Below are positions 5,400 to 12,453 of a stretch of 14,374 nucleotides of DNA, one piece after another. How positions within the stretch are numbered: position 1 is the stretch's first letter; each line of letters begins with the position of its first letter. Under the pieces are notes generated by a model. That model was not told where the DNA came from. It saw only the letters and a program-made list of their open reading frames with translations, and did not search any database. The position numbers were made by a program, and so were the translations under genes. Source of the stretch: an uncultured Clostridia bacterium (lineage in GTDB: Bacteria > Bacillota > Clostridia > Tissierellales > Peptoniphilaceae); contig CAMYBS010000028.1 in assembly GCA_947254025.1 (NCBI GenBank), positions 1-14,374 on the forward strand, written 5' to 3'.

Positions 5400-7607
5400 C
5401 TACTCTCCTATCGCTCTTTTTACATCTATCGCCTTTATCAACAATATGTCTTGTGCACCTTCATTAACTACTCTACTTGCTTGCGCTGTAGTAATCCTTT
5501 CGAATATTCTACGTGCCTCTCTACCATTGCCAAAGTTTTTATCTTTGTGTTGGACTAGGTATTCGAAATGCTTTGATACTTCTTCTAAGGCGTCTTGGTC
5601 TATCTCGTAGTGCTGCGAAGTGCATATACGTTTGAATATTTCTACTAGCTCATTTGCGTTGTAATCTGGAAACTCTATGATCTCGCCTATCCTGGAGCTA
5701 AGTCCAGGGTTTACATTTAGTAGATCGTTCATCTCTTTTGTGTAACCTGCAAAGATAACGACTAGCTTGTCACGATTGTTCTCCATCTCTTGTATAAGTG
5801 TGGCTATGGCTTCTGAGCCGAAGTCTTGTGAGCTAGTGCCTACTAGTGAGTATGCTTCATCTATGAATAAGATGCCGCCGTAAGCTGACTTACATATGTC
5901 TTGTGTTTTAGGACCTGTCTGACCTATATATTGACCAACTAGCTTTGATCTATCTGCCTCTACAAACTTTTCTGCACTTAGTGCGCCCATCTGATAAAAG
6001 ATCTTGCCTAGTATTCTTGCAACTGTTGTCTTACCTGTGCCGGGATTTCCTGTAAAGACCATGTGATATGACTTAGTGCTTGACTTTATGCCTTTTTCTT
6101 CAAGCATCTTGTTGTATATCATTTGATTTTTTAACTCTTCAACTCTGCGCTTAACTGGCTCAAGTCCGACTAGTTTATTAAGCTCTTCCATGGCTTCTTC
6201 TATGCCGTCTCTTCCAACTTTGCTTAGATCGACTCCAAAGTCTACCGAGCTTAGTGTTGTTAGTTCTTCTTTTGAAACGTTCTTGCCTGCAACTCTTAGT
6301 GCTTTCTCTTTGATGGCATCTTCGATTATGCTTCTTGCGCTTCTACCATTGCCAAAGTCTTCTTGTGCTTTCTCGGCTTCTATCCTCTTTAAGAAGGCTT
6401 TTCTTCCATCTTCTGATAATACAAAGTGGTTCTTCATTGCATATAGCTCTGCTATTCTTAATAGGTCTTGCTCCTCATAGTCTTCGAAGTAGATCTCCAT
6501 ATTGATTCTTGACTTAAGTCCTGGGTTCGTCTTAAGCAGCTCTCTCATCTCTTTTGTATAACCTGCAAGTATGACGATGAACTTGTCTCTATGGTCTTCC
6601 ATGGCCTTAACTAGTGTGTCGATTGCTTCTTTACCAAAGTCATTCTCTCCACCACGTGCAAGTGCGTACGCCTCGTCTATAAACAATACGCCGCCCATCG
6701 CTTCTTCAATCTTCTCCTGTGTTTGCTTAGCTGTTGCGCCTATATATTGTCCAACTAGGTCTGAACGGTCAACTTCAACGAGCTGACCCTTTTCAAGTAT
6801 ACCAACGTCTCTAAATATATCACCTATAAGTCTTGCAACTGTTGTCTTACCTGTTCCAGGGTTTCCGTAGAAGGCAAAGTGGTAGCTCATCTTGTTCTCG
6901 TTTACTATGCCTTGCTTCTCTCTCATCTGTTCGAACTCGATTTGCTTTATAATCTTATTAACTTCTTCCTTAACACTATCTAGACCAATCATATCGTTTA
7001 GCTTTTTAAGGTCTTCTTGCAAGGCTGACTGTGCTGTTTCTTTCTTAGCAGCTTCGCTTTTGGTCTTTTGCAAGAATGCACTTGCTGCGTCGCTCTCTTT
7101 GGAGTTTGGGCGCGTCATCATTATCTTCCTAGCAAGTTTTTTAAGCTTATCATACTCGCCGACTCTATAATAAAAATCAAGCTTTAAAGCCTCAAAGCCC
7201 TTGTCTGGATAGGAGTCGATTGTGCTCCCAATTTCATTGTACTCGCGATCGACTAAGAGATGCATAAATTTTAGCTTGTCAAAGCCTTCGTTTCTAGCAT
7301 ATAAATTCTCAACTATAGTGTAGATTCTCTTAAAGTCTTCGTCATTCTCGCTTTCAAAATATATCTCAAGCAAAAACTGGTAGCACTTAAAGTCTTTATC
7401 AGTTTCTTCTTCTAGTAATCTTACTGCCTCGTCTTTTTCTCCCTTCATGTAAGAAGCTTTTGCTAAGAAGTAAGCATAAGTAGCTTTGCTCATCTCGTCT
7501 TTATGCTTTTCTAAGTATGGAAGGAAAGTCTCTACGCCACCTGAGTTAAGTCTAGCGTTTAATCTCTCATCCATGCTGCTAGCGTTTGAAAATAAATTCA
7601 TATCCAT
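5400..7607 (-). CDS. Double AAA+ ATPase of CbbX/SpoVK type with helical-repeat N-terminus
   Basis: A 735-residue protein in three parts. Residues 1-195 are alpha-helical with TPR-like spacing. Two AAA+ domains of the CbbX/CfxQ/SpoVK family follow. The first has Walker A at 248-256 (GNPGTGKTT), Walker B at 307-314, an Asn-Pro-Gly-Leu-x-Ser-Arg arginine-finger-type motif at 361-367 and a sensor-2-like Phe-Gly-Asn-Gly-Arg at 418-422. The second has the same elements at 520-528, 579-586, 633-639 and 692-696. Both keep an aromatic pore-loop candidate in Gly-Gln-Tyr-Ile-Gly (286-290 and 558-562). Both sites look catalytically intact, so it is probably an ATP-driven hexameric remodelling or threading machine. 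A helical N-terminus joined to CbbX-type AAA is also the layout of EccA of type VII secretion, but no secretion genes are here. Its ribosome binding site AGGTGAT overlaps the stop of the upstream J-like gene, so the genes are co-translated. Confidence 0.9.
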   Translation of the reverse strand: MDMNLFSNASSMDERLNARLNSGGVETFLPYLEKHKDEMSKATYAYFLAKASYMKGEKDEAVRLLEEETDKDFKCYQFLLEIYFESENDEDFKRIYTIVENLYARNEGFDKLKFMHLLVDREYNEIGSTIDSYPDKGFEALKLDFYYRVGEYDKLKKLARKIMMTRPNSKESDAASAFLQKTKSEAAKKETAQSALQEDLKKLNDMIGLDSVKEEVNKIIKQIEFEQMREKQGIVNENKMSYHFAFYGNPGTGKTTVARLIGDIFRDVGILEKGQLVEVDRSDLVGQYIGATAKQTQEKIEEAMGGVLFIDEAYALARGGENDFGKEAIDTLVKAMEDHRDKFIVILAGYTKEMRELLKTNPGLKSRINMEIYFEDYEEQDLLRIAELYAMKNHFVLSEDGRKAFLKRIEAEKAQEDFGNGRSARSIIEDAIKEKALRVAGKNVSKEELTTLSSVDFGVDLSKVGRDGIEEAMEELNKLVGLEPVKRRVEELKNQMIYNKMLEEKGIKSSTKSYHMVFTGNPGTGKTTVARILGKIFYQMGALSAEKFVEADRSKLVGQYIGQTGPKTQDICKSAYGGILFIDEAYSLVGTSSQDFGSEAIATLIQEMENNRDKLVVIFAGYTKEMNDLLNVNPGLSSRIGEIIEFPDYNANELVEIFKRICTSQHYEIDQDALEEVSKHFEYLVQHKDKNFGNGREARRIFERITTAQASRVVNEGAQDILLIKAIDVKRAIGE

Positions 7608-7616
7608 CTGTTATTA

Positions 7617-8900
7617 TCACCTGCGTTTTGGTCTTTTCTCGCCACTTAATTTGTTTTGTAGAGCCCAAATAAATTTGTTTGTGCCAGCTATCATTGCACC
7701 ATTAGCTAAATAGCCTTCCACTTTCATAAATGTTTTCACTAAGTATATGTCTGCAGCAAATACTCCAAGTGCAAAAAGCTCAGAGTTCAATATTGACTTC
7801 ATAAAAGGTAAGATGAAGGAAATAATCGAAGTTATAATTTTTAATACTGGATTTTCTACTAAAAGTAGTGCTAAAACTCCGAGTATCTTCCATATTAGCT
7901 CAACTGGCTCTGTCTTCTTAAGTAGATCCTTTGCATTTTGCAATAAATTTGTATAAACTTCATCATTATCATAAGAGATTGCCTTTTCCATGTTTGCGAT
8001 GTAGTTGTAAACGTCTTTCTTTGTTGTTAAATAACAGTTGTCTTCGTAAGGGACTGCGTACTCTAAAGCTTTTTTATAATACATCCTTGCTACTTCATTT
8101 TTTAAATTTGCATTGGATATTATATAGTCATATGGTTCAACTGTTAAATATCCATGGAAGGTATCAATATCTCCACCTAATTTATATGCAGCCTCGTAAA
8201 ATTCAATAGCTTTATCTAAATCGTTCTTACACTCATAGTATACACCCTTTATAAAGTGTGCATATACCGAATTTTTATCTTTTATTGGCTCGTATACAAT
8301 CTTATATATTTCTTCAAGGTATCTTTTATCATTAGTGTAGGTGCACAAAACAAGCAAGCTATAAGCAGCATCATAATCTTTATCTCTTATAGAAAAGATC
8401 TTATAGTAAGCATCTTTAGCGCTATCGTACTCACCTTTGTTTCTATAGTAGTCGCCAAGTGCTTTCCACACAGCTGGATACTTTGGAGTAGCCTTTATCG
8501 CCTTGTCAATGAGTCTATATGCTTCATTGTCATCATAGCCCATAAGGCCTCTAGCTTTCTCAAGCGCCTCATCAACTGTCATGGAGCTGTCATTATTATT
8601 TTGTTTAGGCTGTTGTCTTGGGCTTGGCTGTTGTCTAGGCACCTCTTGATTATTAGCCCTTGTTTCAGCCTTCCTTTGTTCGCTAAGATTGTAGAGATAA
8701 TCATTATAAGCCTTCTCATCTTCAAAGATGTCCACAGCTTCATTGATTAATTTAACCATCTCTTCAGCTTTGTCCCTTTTTTCTTTTAGAGGATTTGATG
8801 TTCTTGAAGTCCAAGTTCTAAGCTCTTCATGAAGATAATTTGCAATCTCTTGTCTATTAAAATCTTGATTTATATTTAATAATCTATAATAATCTTTCAT
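7617..8900 (-). CDS. J-like domain (no HPD), TPR-like, C-terminal membrane protein 1
   Basis: A 427-residue protein with four parts. Residues 1-70 resemble a J-domain: Asp-Tyr-Tyr-x-Leu-Leu at the start, a helix rich in basic and acidic residues, and Ala-Tyr-Asn-Asp-Tyr-Leu near 64-69. The HPD tripeptide is replaced by Trp-Thr-Ser-Arg-Thr-Ser-Asn-Pro (30-37). Residues 74-106 are a Gln/Pro/Asn-rich linker. Residues 107-290 hold TPR-like helical pairs, for example an Ala-Ile-Glu-Phe-Tyr-Glu-Ala-Ala-Tyr motif near 231-239. Residues about 333-390 form two or three hydrophobic segments, then a basic tail. The predicted topology has the J-like and TPR parts in the cytoplasm. It begins 8 bases after the Hsp70 stop (ribosome binding site TAGGTG) and is followed after 9 bases by the AAA+ gene. 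The role is inferred as a membrane-bound partner or adaptor for the adjacent Hsp70. A paralogue lies at 10566-11819. Confidence 0.87.
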   Translation of the reverse strand: MKDYYRLLNINQDFNRQEIANYLHEELRTWTSRTSNPLKEKRDKAEEMVKLINEAVDIFEDEKAYNDYLYNLSEQRKAETRANNQEVPRQQPSPRQQPKQNNNDSSMTVDEALEKARGLMGYDDNEAYRLIDKAIKATPKYPAVWKALGDYYRNKGEYDSAKDAYYKIFSIRDKDYDAAYSLLVLCTYTNDKRYLEEIYKIVYEPIKDKNSVYAHFIKGVYYECKNDLDKAIEFYEAAYKLGGDIDTFHGYLTVEPYDYIISNANLKNEVARMYYKKALEYAVPYEDNCYLTTKKDVYNYIANMEKAISYDNDEVYTNLLQNAKDLLKKTEPVELIWKILGVLALLLVENPVLKIITSIISFILPFMKSILNSELFALGVFAADIYLVKTFMKVEGYLANGAMIAGTNKFIWALQNKLSGEKRPKRR

Positions 8901-8908
8901 CTCTACAC

Positions 8909-10420
8909 CTACTCAATATTTAGATTGTTAATCTTGTTTGCCTTTTCCATAACCTCTTGCTTGCTAAGATTAGCTTTTCTTTCAAGCTCTTCTACTCTCC
9001 ACTTAATACCTGTTGTCACATCCAAAACATCAACACAGATGATTCCGTTGACATCGTAGCTGAATGTGATTTCTATGCCAGCGCCAGCTGATCTTTGTGC
9101 TTGAGGCAATTGTACGTCAGTCTCTCCTATGATATTAACATACTCTATGTCTTTATCTTCACCTTCGCAAATCCTGATCTTGATGTGATCTTGATTATCT
9201 TCTACAAGATTGAATGATGCAGTAAATGATGCTGGTAGAGGACTGTTTTTAGGTATGATTACACAGTTTTCTTCTTTACCTGAGTCAACGTTATTTGCAA
9301 TAGTTCCTAGAGCGTGTGAGTTAACGTCTATAATATTTACACCTTTGATATTTTGATCAGATGTATCCGCACCCTTAAGTAAATGTGCTTGTATAGCTGC
9401 ACCCATGGCAACGACTTCATCTGGATTTAGCTCGAATGATGGCTTCTTGCCCATGAACTCTTCAACCATCTCTCTAACGAGCTTCATTCTTGATGATCCC
9501 CCTACGAAGATGGTCTTGTCTATGTCGTCTTTAATCATATCTGCATCTTCTAGTGTAAACATCATCATAGTAAGTGTCTTCTTGACATCTTCTTCTATAA
9601 GTGAGTTGAATAATTCAAGTGTTATCTCGATTTTATCTCTAACTCCGTCGCTGTTAATAATAATGTTTGTCTTTGCCTTTGATGAAAGCGCCTTCTTCGC
9701 CTCTTCAACTTTTTCACGCAAGTCTTCTATCGCATACACGTCTTCAGATAAATCAACGTTGTGCTTTTCTTCAACATAGTTTAAAACATATGCAAGAAGT
9801 GCATTGTCGAAGTCAAAGCCGCCTAGTTCACGGTTACCGTTTGTAGCTATAACCCTAAAGTTACCATCTTTAAGCTCCATAATAACAACGTCAAAGGTAC
9901 CTCCTCCAAGGTCGTATATCATGATGTTTTGGTTTTGTGAATTTTGATTGATACCATATGCAAGGGCTGCTGCGGTAGGCTCGTTGATAATCTTAAGAAT
10001 CTTTAGTCCAGCCATGTTGCCGGCGTCTTGTGTAGCTTTTCTTTGAGCGTCAGTAAAGTAAGCAGGAACAGTAATAACCGCTTCAGTGACTTCCTCTCCC
10101 AGGAAATCTTCCGCACTCTTCTTCATTTTCTTAAGTATAATGGCAGAGAGCTCTTCTGGAGAGAACAGCTCATGGTTCTTGTCACTAAACTTGTATGAAG
10201 GCTCTCCCATATGCCTTTTTATATAGGAAACAGTATCCTCTGGACTGATTAGAGCCTCCTCTTTAGCAGCGTTACCTACTACAACGCCCTCATCTTCAAA
10301 AAATATTACAGAAGGTGTTGTACGTCCTCCTTCACTGTTTGGTATTACCTCTGGCTTGCCATCTTGATTTACATAAGCAACGCACGAGTTTGTTGTACCT
10401 AAATCTATACCGATTTCCAT
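8909..10420 (-). CDS. Lidless Hsp70-family chaperone
   Basis: A 503-residue Hsp70 counted from ATG at 10420. A longer reading from 10453 is rejected because the ribosome binding site AAAGGTGG (10428-10435) lies inside it, seven bases before the chosen ATG. The ATPase domain spans about 1-350 with phosphate-1 (Gly-Ile-Asp-Leu-Gly-Thr-Thr, 4-10), phosphate-2 (Asp-Leu-Gly-Gly-Gly-Thr-Phe-Asp, 170-177) and the adenosine motif (Val-Gly-Gly-Ser-Ser-Arg, 306-311). An interdomain linker with a conserved Asp (D365) leads into a beta-sandwich substrate domain (about 370-480). The protein then stops after a short helix, without the roughly 100-residue helical lid of DnaK (about 610-640 residues). Where DnaK has R167, the residue that contacts HPD of DnaJ, this protein has K143. 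No grpE, dnaJ or hrcA is adjacent, so it is not the housekeeping DnaK; it is more HscC-like. It is the first gene of a four-gene operon. Confidence 0.93.
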   Translation of the reverse strand: MEIGIDLGTTNSCVAYVNQDGKPEVIPNSEGGRTTPSVIFFEDEGVVVGNAAKEEALISPEDTVSYIKRHMGEPSYKFSDKNHELFSPEELSAIILKKMKKSAEDFLGEEVTEAVITVPAYFTDAQRKATQDAGNMAGLKILKIINEPTAAALAYGINQNSQNQNIMIYDLGGGTFDVVIMELKDGNFRVIATNGNRELGGFDFDNALLAYVLNYVEEKHNVDLSEDVYAIEDLREKVEEAKKALSSKAKTNIIINSDGVRDKIEITLELFNSLIEEDVKKTLTMMMFTLEDADMIKDDIDKTIFVGGSSRMKLVREMVEEFMGKKPSFELNPDEVVAMGAAIQAHLLKGADTSDQNIKGVNIIDVNSHALGTIANNVDSGKEENCVIIPKNSPLPASFTASFNLVEDNQDHIKIRICEGEDKDIEYVNIIGETDVQLPQAQRSAGAGIEITFSYDVNGIICVDVLDVTTGIKWRVEELERKANLSKQEVMEKANKINNLNIE

Positions 10421-10427
10421 TAAATGA

Positions 10428-10435
10428 CCACCTTT
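10428..10435 (-). promoter_or_regulatory. Ribosome binding site that fixes the Hsp70 start
   Basis: Minus-strand AAAGGTGG, seven bases before ATG at 10420. It places the start at the Met immediately before the Gly-Ile-Asp-Leu-Gly-Thr-Thr motif, as in other Hsp70 proteins, and rules out the 11-residue longer reading. Confidence 0.8.
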
Positions 10436-10457
10436 CAAAACAAATAATCTCACTATT

Positions 10458-10486
10458 ATTATAGTTCAAATTGCAAAAATAAGCAA
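10458..10486 (-). promoter_or_regulatory. Promoter of the Hsp70/J-like/AAA+ operon
   Basis: On the minus strand, -35 TTGCTT (10481-10486) and -10 TATAAT (10458-10463) are spaced 17 bases. The -10 box lies about 38 bases before the start codon. The element TTGCTTATTTTT covering the -35 region is repeated in the promoter of the paralogous J-like gene at 11876-11904. No CIRCE or CtsR-type site is visible here. Confidence 0.8.
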
Positions 10487-10534
10487 CAATTATATGCCTT
10501 TTAGCTTTAATTATTCTCTTTAAGGCAATAAAAA

Positions 10535-10560
10535 AAGTAGATGCATTAAAACATCTACTT
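10535..10560 (-). terminator. Terminator of the second J-like/TPR gene
   Basis: Arms 10535-10543 and 10552-10560 pair over nine bases with an eight-base loop and are followed on the minus strand by seven T. It lies five bases past the stop of the gene at 10566-11819 and makes that gene a separate transcript from the Hsp70 operon. Confidence 0.9.
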
Positions 10561-10565
10561 ATAAT

Positions 10566-11819
10566 TTATTGAACCTTAGGTCTTCTCTCGCCAAATAACC
10601 TAGATCTAAACTTCCACTTCGATACGCTCTTGCCCGCAAGCCTTGCTCCGTTGTAGAGGTAGCCTCTAGTTCCTGATCTAAATAATGTTAAGACTATGAA
10701 TATAAGAACTGCTAGCTTCGCATAGTCGTTAGATAAGATTGCAATCATAAACTTAGTAAAACCTTTGACCTTGAGCAAGTGCTCAGGTCTGAAGCTTAGG
10801 TATAGAATGTATGCAAGATATAGGTCAATAAGGAATAAAATTAAGCCTTTAAACCAGTTTTTTCCGCGCTTTTTAAGAAGAGCCTTGGCGTTTTGTATCT
10901 TTTCTTTATATAGGCCGTCTTCCTTAGTGTTAAGAGCTCCTTGCATCGCATCAACAAAGTCTAGTACATCTTTCTTAGTTGTTAAATACTCAGTATCGTT
11001 AGTTCCGAAAGTATACAATCTACCCTTTTCATAGTAAGCATTCGCAATGTCATTTTTCAAGTTAATATTGCCAGGTCCAAATAGTTTTGGATCTACTGTA
11101 AGTTCAGTACTTATTGTATCCTTACTGCCAATAACCTTGTAAGCCTCTTTAAAGTGACTTATTGCGTCATCATAATTCCCAATGAGTAAATTATACTTAG
11201 CATTAATAAAGTGTGCGTACGCATCACTCTTGTCCTTTATCGGTGGATATATGATATTATACATAGCTTCGCCTTCACTAACGTTAGAAGCGCTGCAATA
11301 TATCATAAATAAATTATACGCCGCGATATAGTCGTTAGGAGCAAAAGTAAAGACTTTCTTATAAAATTCAATAGCTTTAGAGAAGTTATTGTTTCTTTTG
11401 TAGTAGAGAGCTAATATATACCAAGACCTTTTATATCTTGGAGATGTATTTATAGCTCTGTTTATATAATCAAGAGCCGCCCTGTCATCATACCCGAAAA
11501 GAGCTTGCGCCTTATCAAGCGCCTGATCGACAGTGATAGTATTTGCTTGTGGCTGCGGCTTAGGTTGTGGCTGTGGCTTAGGTTTTGGCTGATTAGCCGC
11601 TCTAAGCTCGTTAAGGTAGCTATTGTAAGCTTCTTCACTTTCGAAAATTCCTATAGCTTCAGAAACTTCCTTAACCATGAATTCCGCCTTATCTCTCTTT
11701 TCTTTAATTGGGTTAGACGTTCTGTTAGTCCAAGTTCTAAGCTCGTTGTGCAAAACTTCTACAAGCTCTTCACGGCTTAGATTAGAGTTGAGTCCCAACG
11801 TTTTAAAGTAATCCTTCAT
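10566..11819 (-). CDS. J-like domain (no HPD), TPR-like, C-terminal membrane protein 2
   Basis: A 417-residue paralogue of the protein at 7617-8900, with the same order of parts. A J-like domain spans 1-70, with Trp-Thr-Asn-Arg-Thr-Ser-Asn-Pro at 30-37 in place of HPD. A linker at 75-95 is built of alternating Lys/Gln-Pro units, which suggests a stiff extended tether. TPR-like helices cover about 96-290, including a near-canonical Ala-Ile-Glu-Phe-Tyr-Lys-Lys-Val-Phe unit at 139-147. Two hydrophobic segments (about 321-343 and 366-381) and a basic tail follow. Both paralogues end in Gly-Glu-x-Arg-Pro-Lys, so the tail is probably functional. The Trp-x-x-Arg-Thr-Ser-Asn-Pro-x-x-Glu-Lys-Arg stretch is the best conserved part of the N-terminus. 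The start has an AAGGTGATGAG ribosome binding site. The gene has its own promoter and terminator. Confidence 0.87.
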   Translation of the reverse strand: MKDYFKTLGLNSNLSREELVEVLHNELRTWTNRTSNPIKEKRDKAEFMVKEVSEAIGIFESEEAYNSYLNELRAANQPKPKPQPQPKPQPQANTITVDQALDKAQALFGYDDRAALDYINRAINTSPRYKRSWYILALYYKRNNNFSKAIEFYKKVFTFAPNDYIAAYNLFMIYCSASNVSEGEAMYNIIYPPIKDKSDAYAHFINAKYNLLIGNYDDAISHFKEAYKVIGSKDTISTELTVDPKLFGPGNINLKNDIANAYYEKGRLYTFGTNDTEYLTTKKDVLDFVDAMQGALNTKEDGLYKEKIQNAKALLKKRGKNWFKGLILFLIDLYLAYILYLSFRPEHLLKVKGFTKFMIAILSNDYAKLAVLIFIVLTLFRSGTRGYLYNGARLAGKSVSKWKFRSRLFGERRPKVQ

Positions 11820-11875
11820 CTCATCACCTTTTTTATGTTTAGATTCATATATCTTAAAATATATTCCTTAGTAAT

Positions 11876-11904
11876 ATTATAATTTAAAAATAAAAAATAA
11901 GCAA
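11876..11904 (-). promoter_or_regulatory. Promoter of the second J-like/TPR gene
   Basis: On the minus strand, -35 TTGCTT (11899-11904) and -10 TATAAT (11876-11881) are spaced 17 bases, the same boxes and spacing as the Hsp70 operon promoter. The shared spacer start ATTTTT and shared upstream T suggest common ancestry or common control. Confidence 0.78.
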
Positions 11905-11915
11905 TAGATAAGCAA
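11897..11915 (-). repeat. Tandem TTGCTTAT repeat over the -35 region
   Basis: Minus-strand TTGCTTAT occurs twice with a three-base gap, so the copies are 11 bases apart, about one helical turn. The downstream copy is the -35 box itself. One TTGCTTAT also sits at the Hsp70 promoter. It could be a regulator binding site, or chance in AT-rich DNA that partly overlaps the T run of the preceding terminator. Confidence 0.4.
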
Positions 11916-11921
11916 ATAAAA

Positions 11922-11947
11922 AGTAGATACCAGAAGAAGTATCTACT
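11922..11947 (-). terminator. Terminator of the regulator/orphan/Nudix operon
   Basis: Arms 11922-11930 and 11939-11947 form nine pairs with an eight-base loop, followed on the minus strand by TTTTT and ATTTG. It lies about 10 bases past the Nudix stop codon. Confidence 0.88.
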
Positions 11948-11957
11948 AAATTAGATA

Positions 11958-12440
11958 TTAAAAATCTTTATTTCTAAGCCTAGTCTTTATATTATGGCCA
12001 TTAAGGTAATAATAATCCACACTTTTGAATGGTTTATTCTTTAGAGCGTAATCGAGAAAAATCTTATCCCCTTCCCAATGAGGACTTTCATAAAATTCAT
12101 TCTCACTCATAAACTTAAGAGTTCCCTCAGAACATTCTTTAATCGTGCCAGTATAATCATCACTGTAGTAAACATGTATCGATACATAATCATCTTCATC
12201 AAGATGTATGTAGCGAACCTCCCCCATATAGTAAAAAGTCTTTAGCTTAAGATTTGTCTCTTCATAGACCTCACGCAAAATGCACGCATCCTTTGACTCG
12301 CCCGGCTCAATCTTGCCACCAATACCGATGTGCTTTCCATGATTAATATCATTCTTCTTTTTATTCCTGTACAAGAACAAATACTTATTAGTAGTCTTGT
12401 CCTTAATGTAAATAACAGTGTATGCTTGCTTTAATTTCAT
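11958..12440 (-). CDS. Nudix hydrolase (MutT / 8-oxo-dGTP diphosphatase-like)
   Basis: A 160-residue Nudix-fold enzyme that hydrolyses a nucleoside diphosphate linked to some moiety X. The Nudix box runs from G42 to L64 (GX5EX7REUXEEXGU), with E48, R56, E57, E60 and E61 all present for metal binding; the usual second Gly is Asn (N63). A His-Trp-Glu-Gly-Asp-Lys-Ile-Phe-Leu stretch near 121-129 is typical of the MutT-like proteins of Firmicutes that are usually annotated as 8-oxo-dGTP diphosphatases. The substrate cannot be fixed from sequence. Start: ATG at 12440 with AAAGGAT upstream. It lies 13 bases after the stop of the orphan gene, so it is the third gene of the small operon. Confidence 0.88.
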   Translation of the reverse strand: MKLKQAYTVIYIKDKTTNKYLFLYRNKKKNDINHGKHIGIGGKIEPGESKDACILREVYEETNLKLKTFYYMGEVRYIHLDEDDYVSIHVYYSDDYTGTIKECSEGTLKFMSENEFYESPHWEGDKIFLDYALKNKPFKSVDYYYLNGHNIKTRLRNKDF

Positions 12441-12453
12441 AATAAATTATCCT

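Noticed and set aside
5400..7607. Type VII secretion ATPase EccA
   Set aside because: The domain layout is similar, but there are two AAA+ domains and no WXG100, EccB, EccC or EccD genes in the window.
8256..8750. A 164-residue plus-strand reading frame, hydrophobic in parts
   Set aside because: It lies wholly opposite the well-supported J-like/TPR gene, has no ribosome binding site or recognisable domain, and its hydrophobic look comes from the complement of an acidic, Lys-rich coding strand.
9405..9779. A 124-residue plus-strand reading frame, Ser-rich
   Set aside because: Antisense to the Hsp70 ATPase domain, with composition typical of an opposite-strand shadow.
10421..10453. N-terminal extension of the Hsp70 by 11 residues
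   Set aside because: The ribosome binding site AAAGGTGG lies inside it, and Hsp70 proteins normally begin just before the Ile-Asp-Leu-Gly-Thr-Thr motif.
5400..11819. Anti-phage defence island
   Set aside because: Hsp70, TPR and AAA+ parts can occur in defence systems, but no nuclease, NADase, protease effector or mobile-element context is seen, so I keep the chaperone reading.
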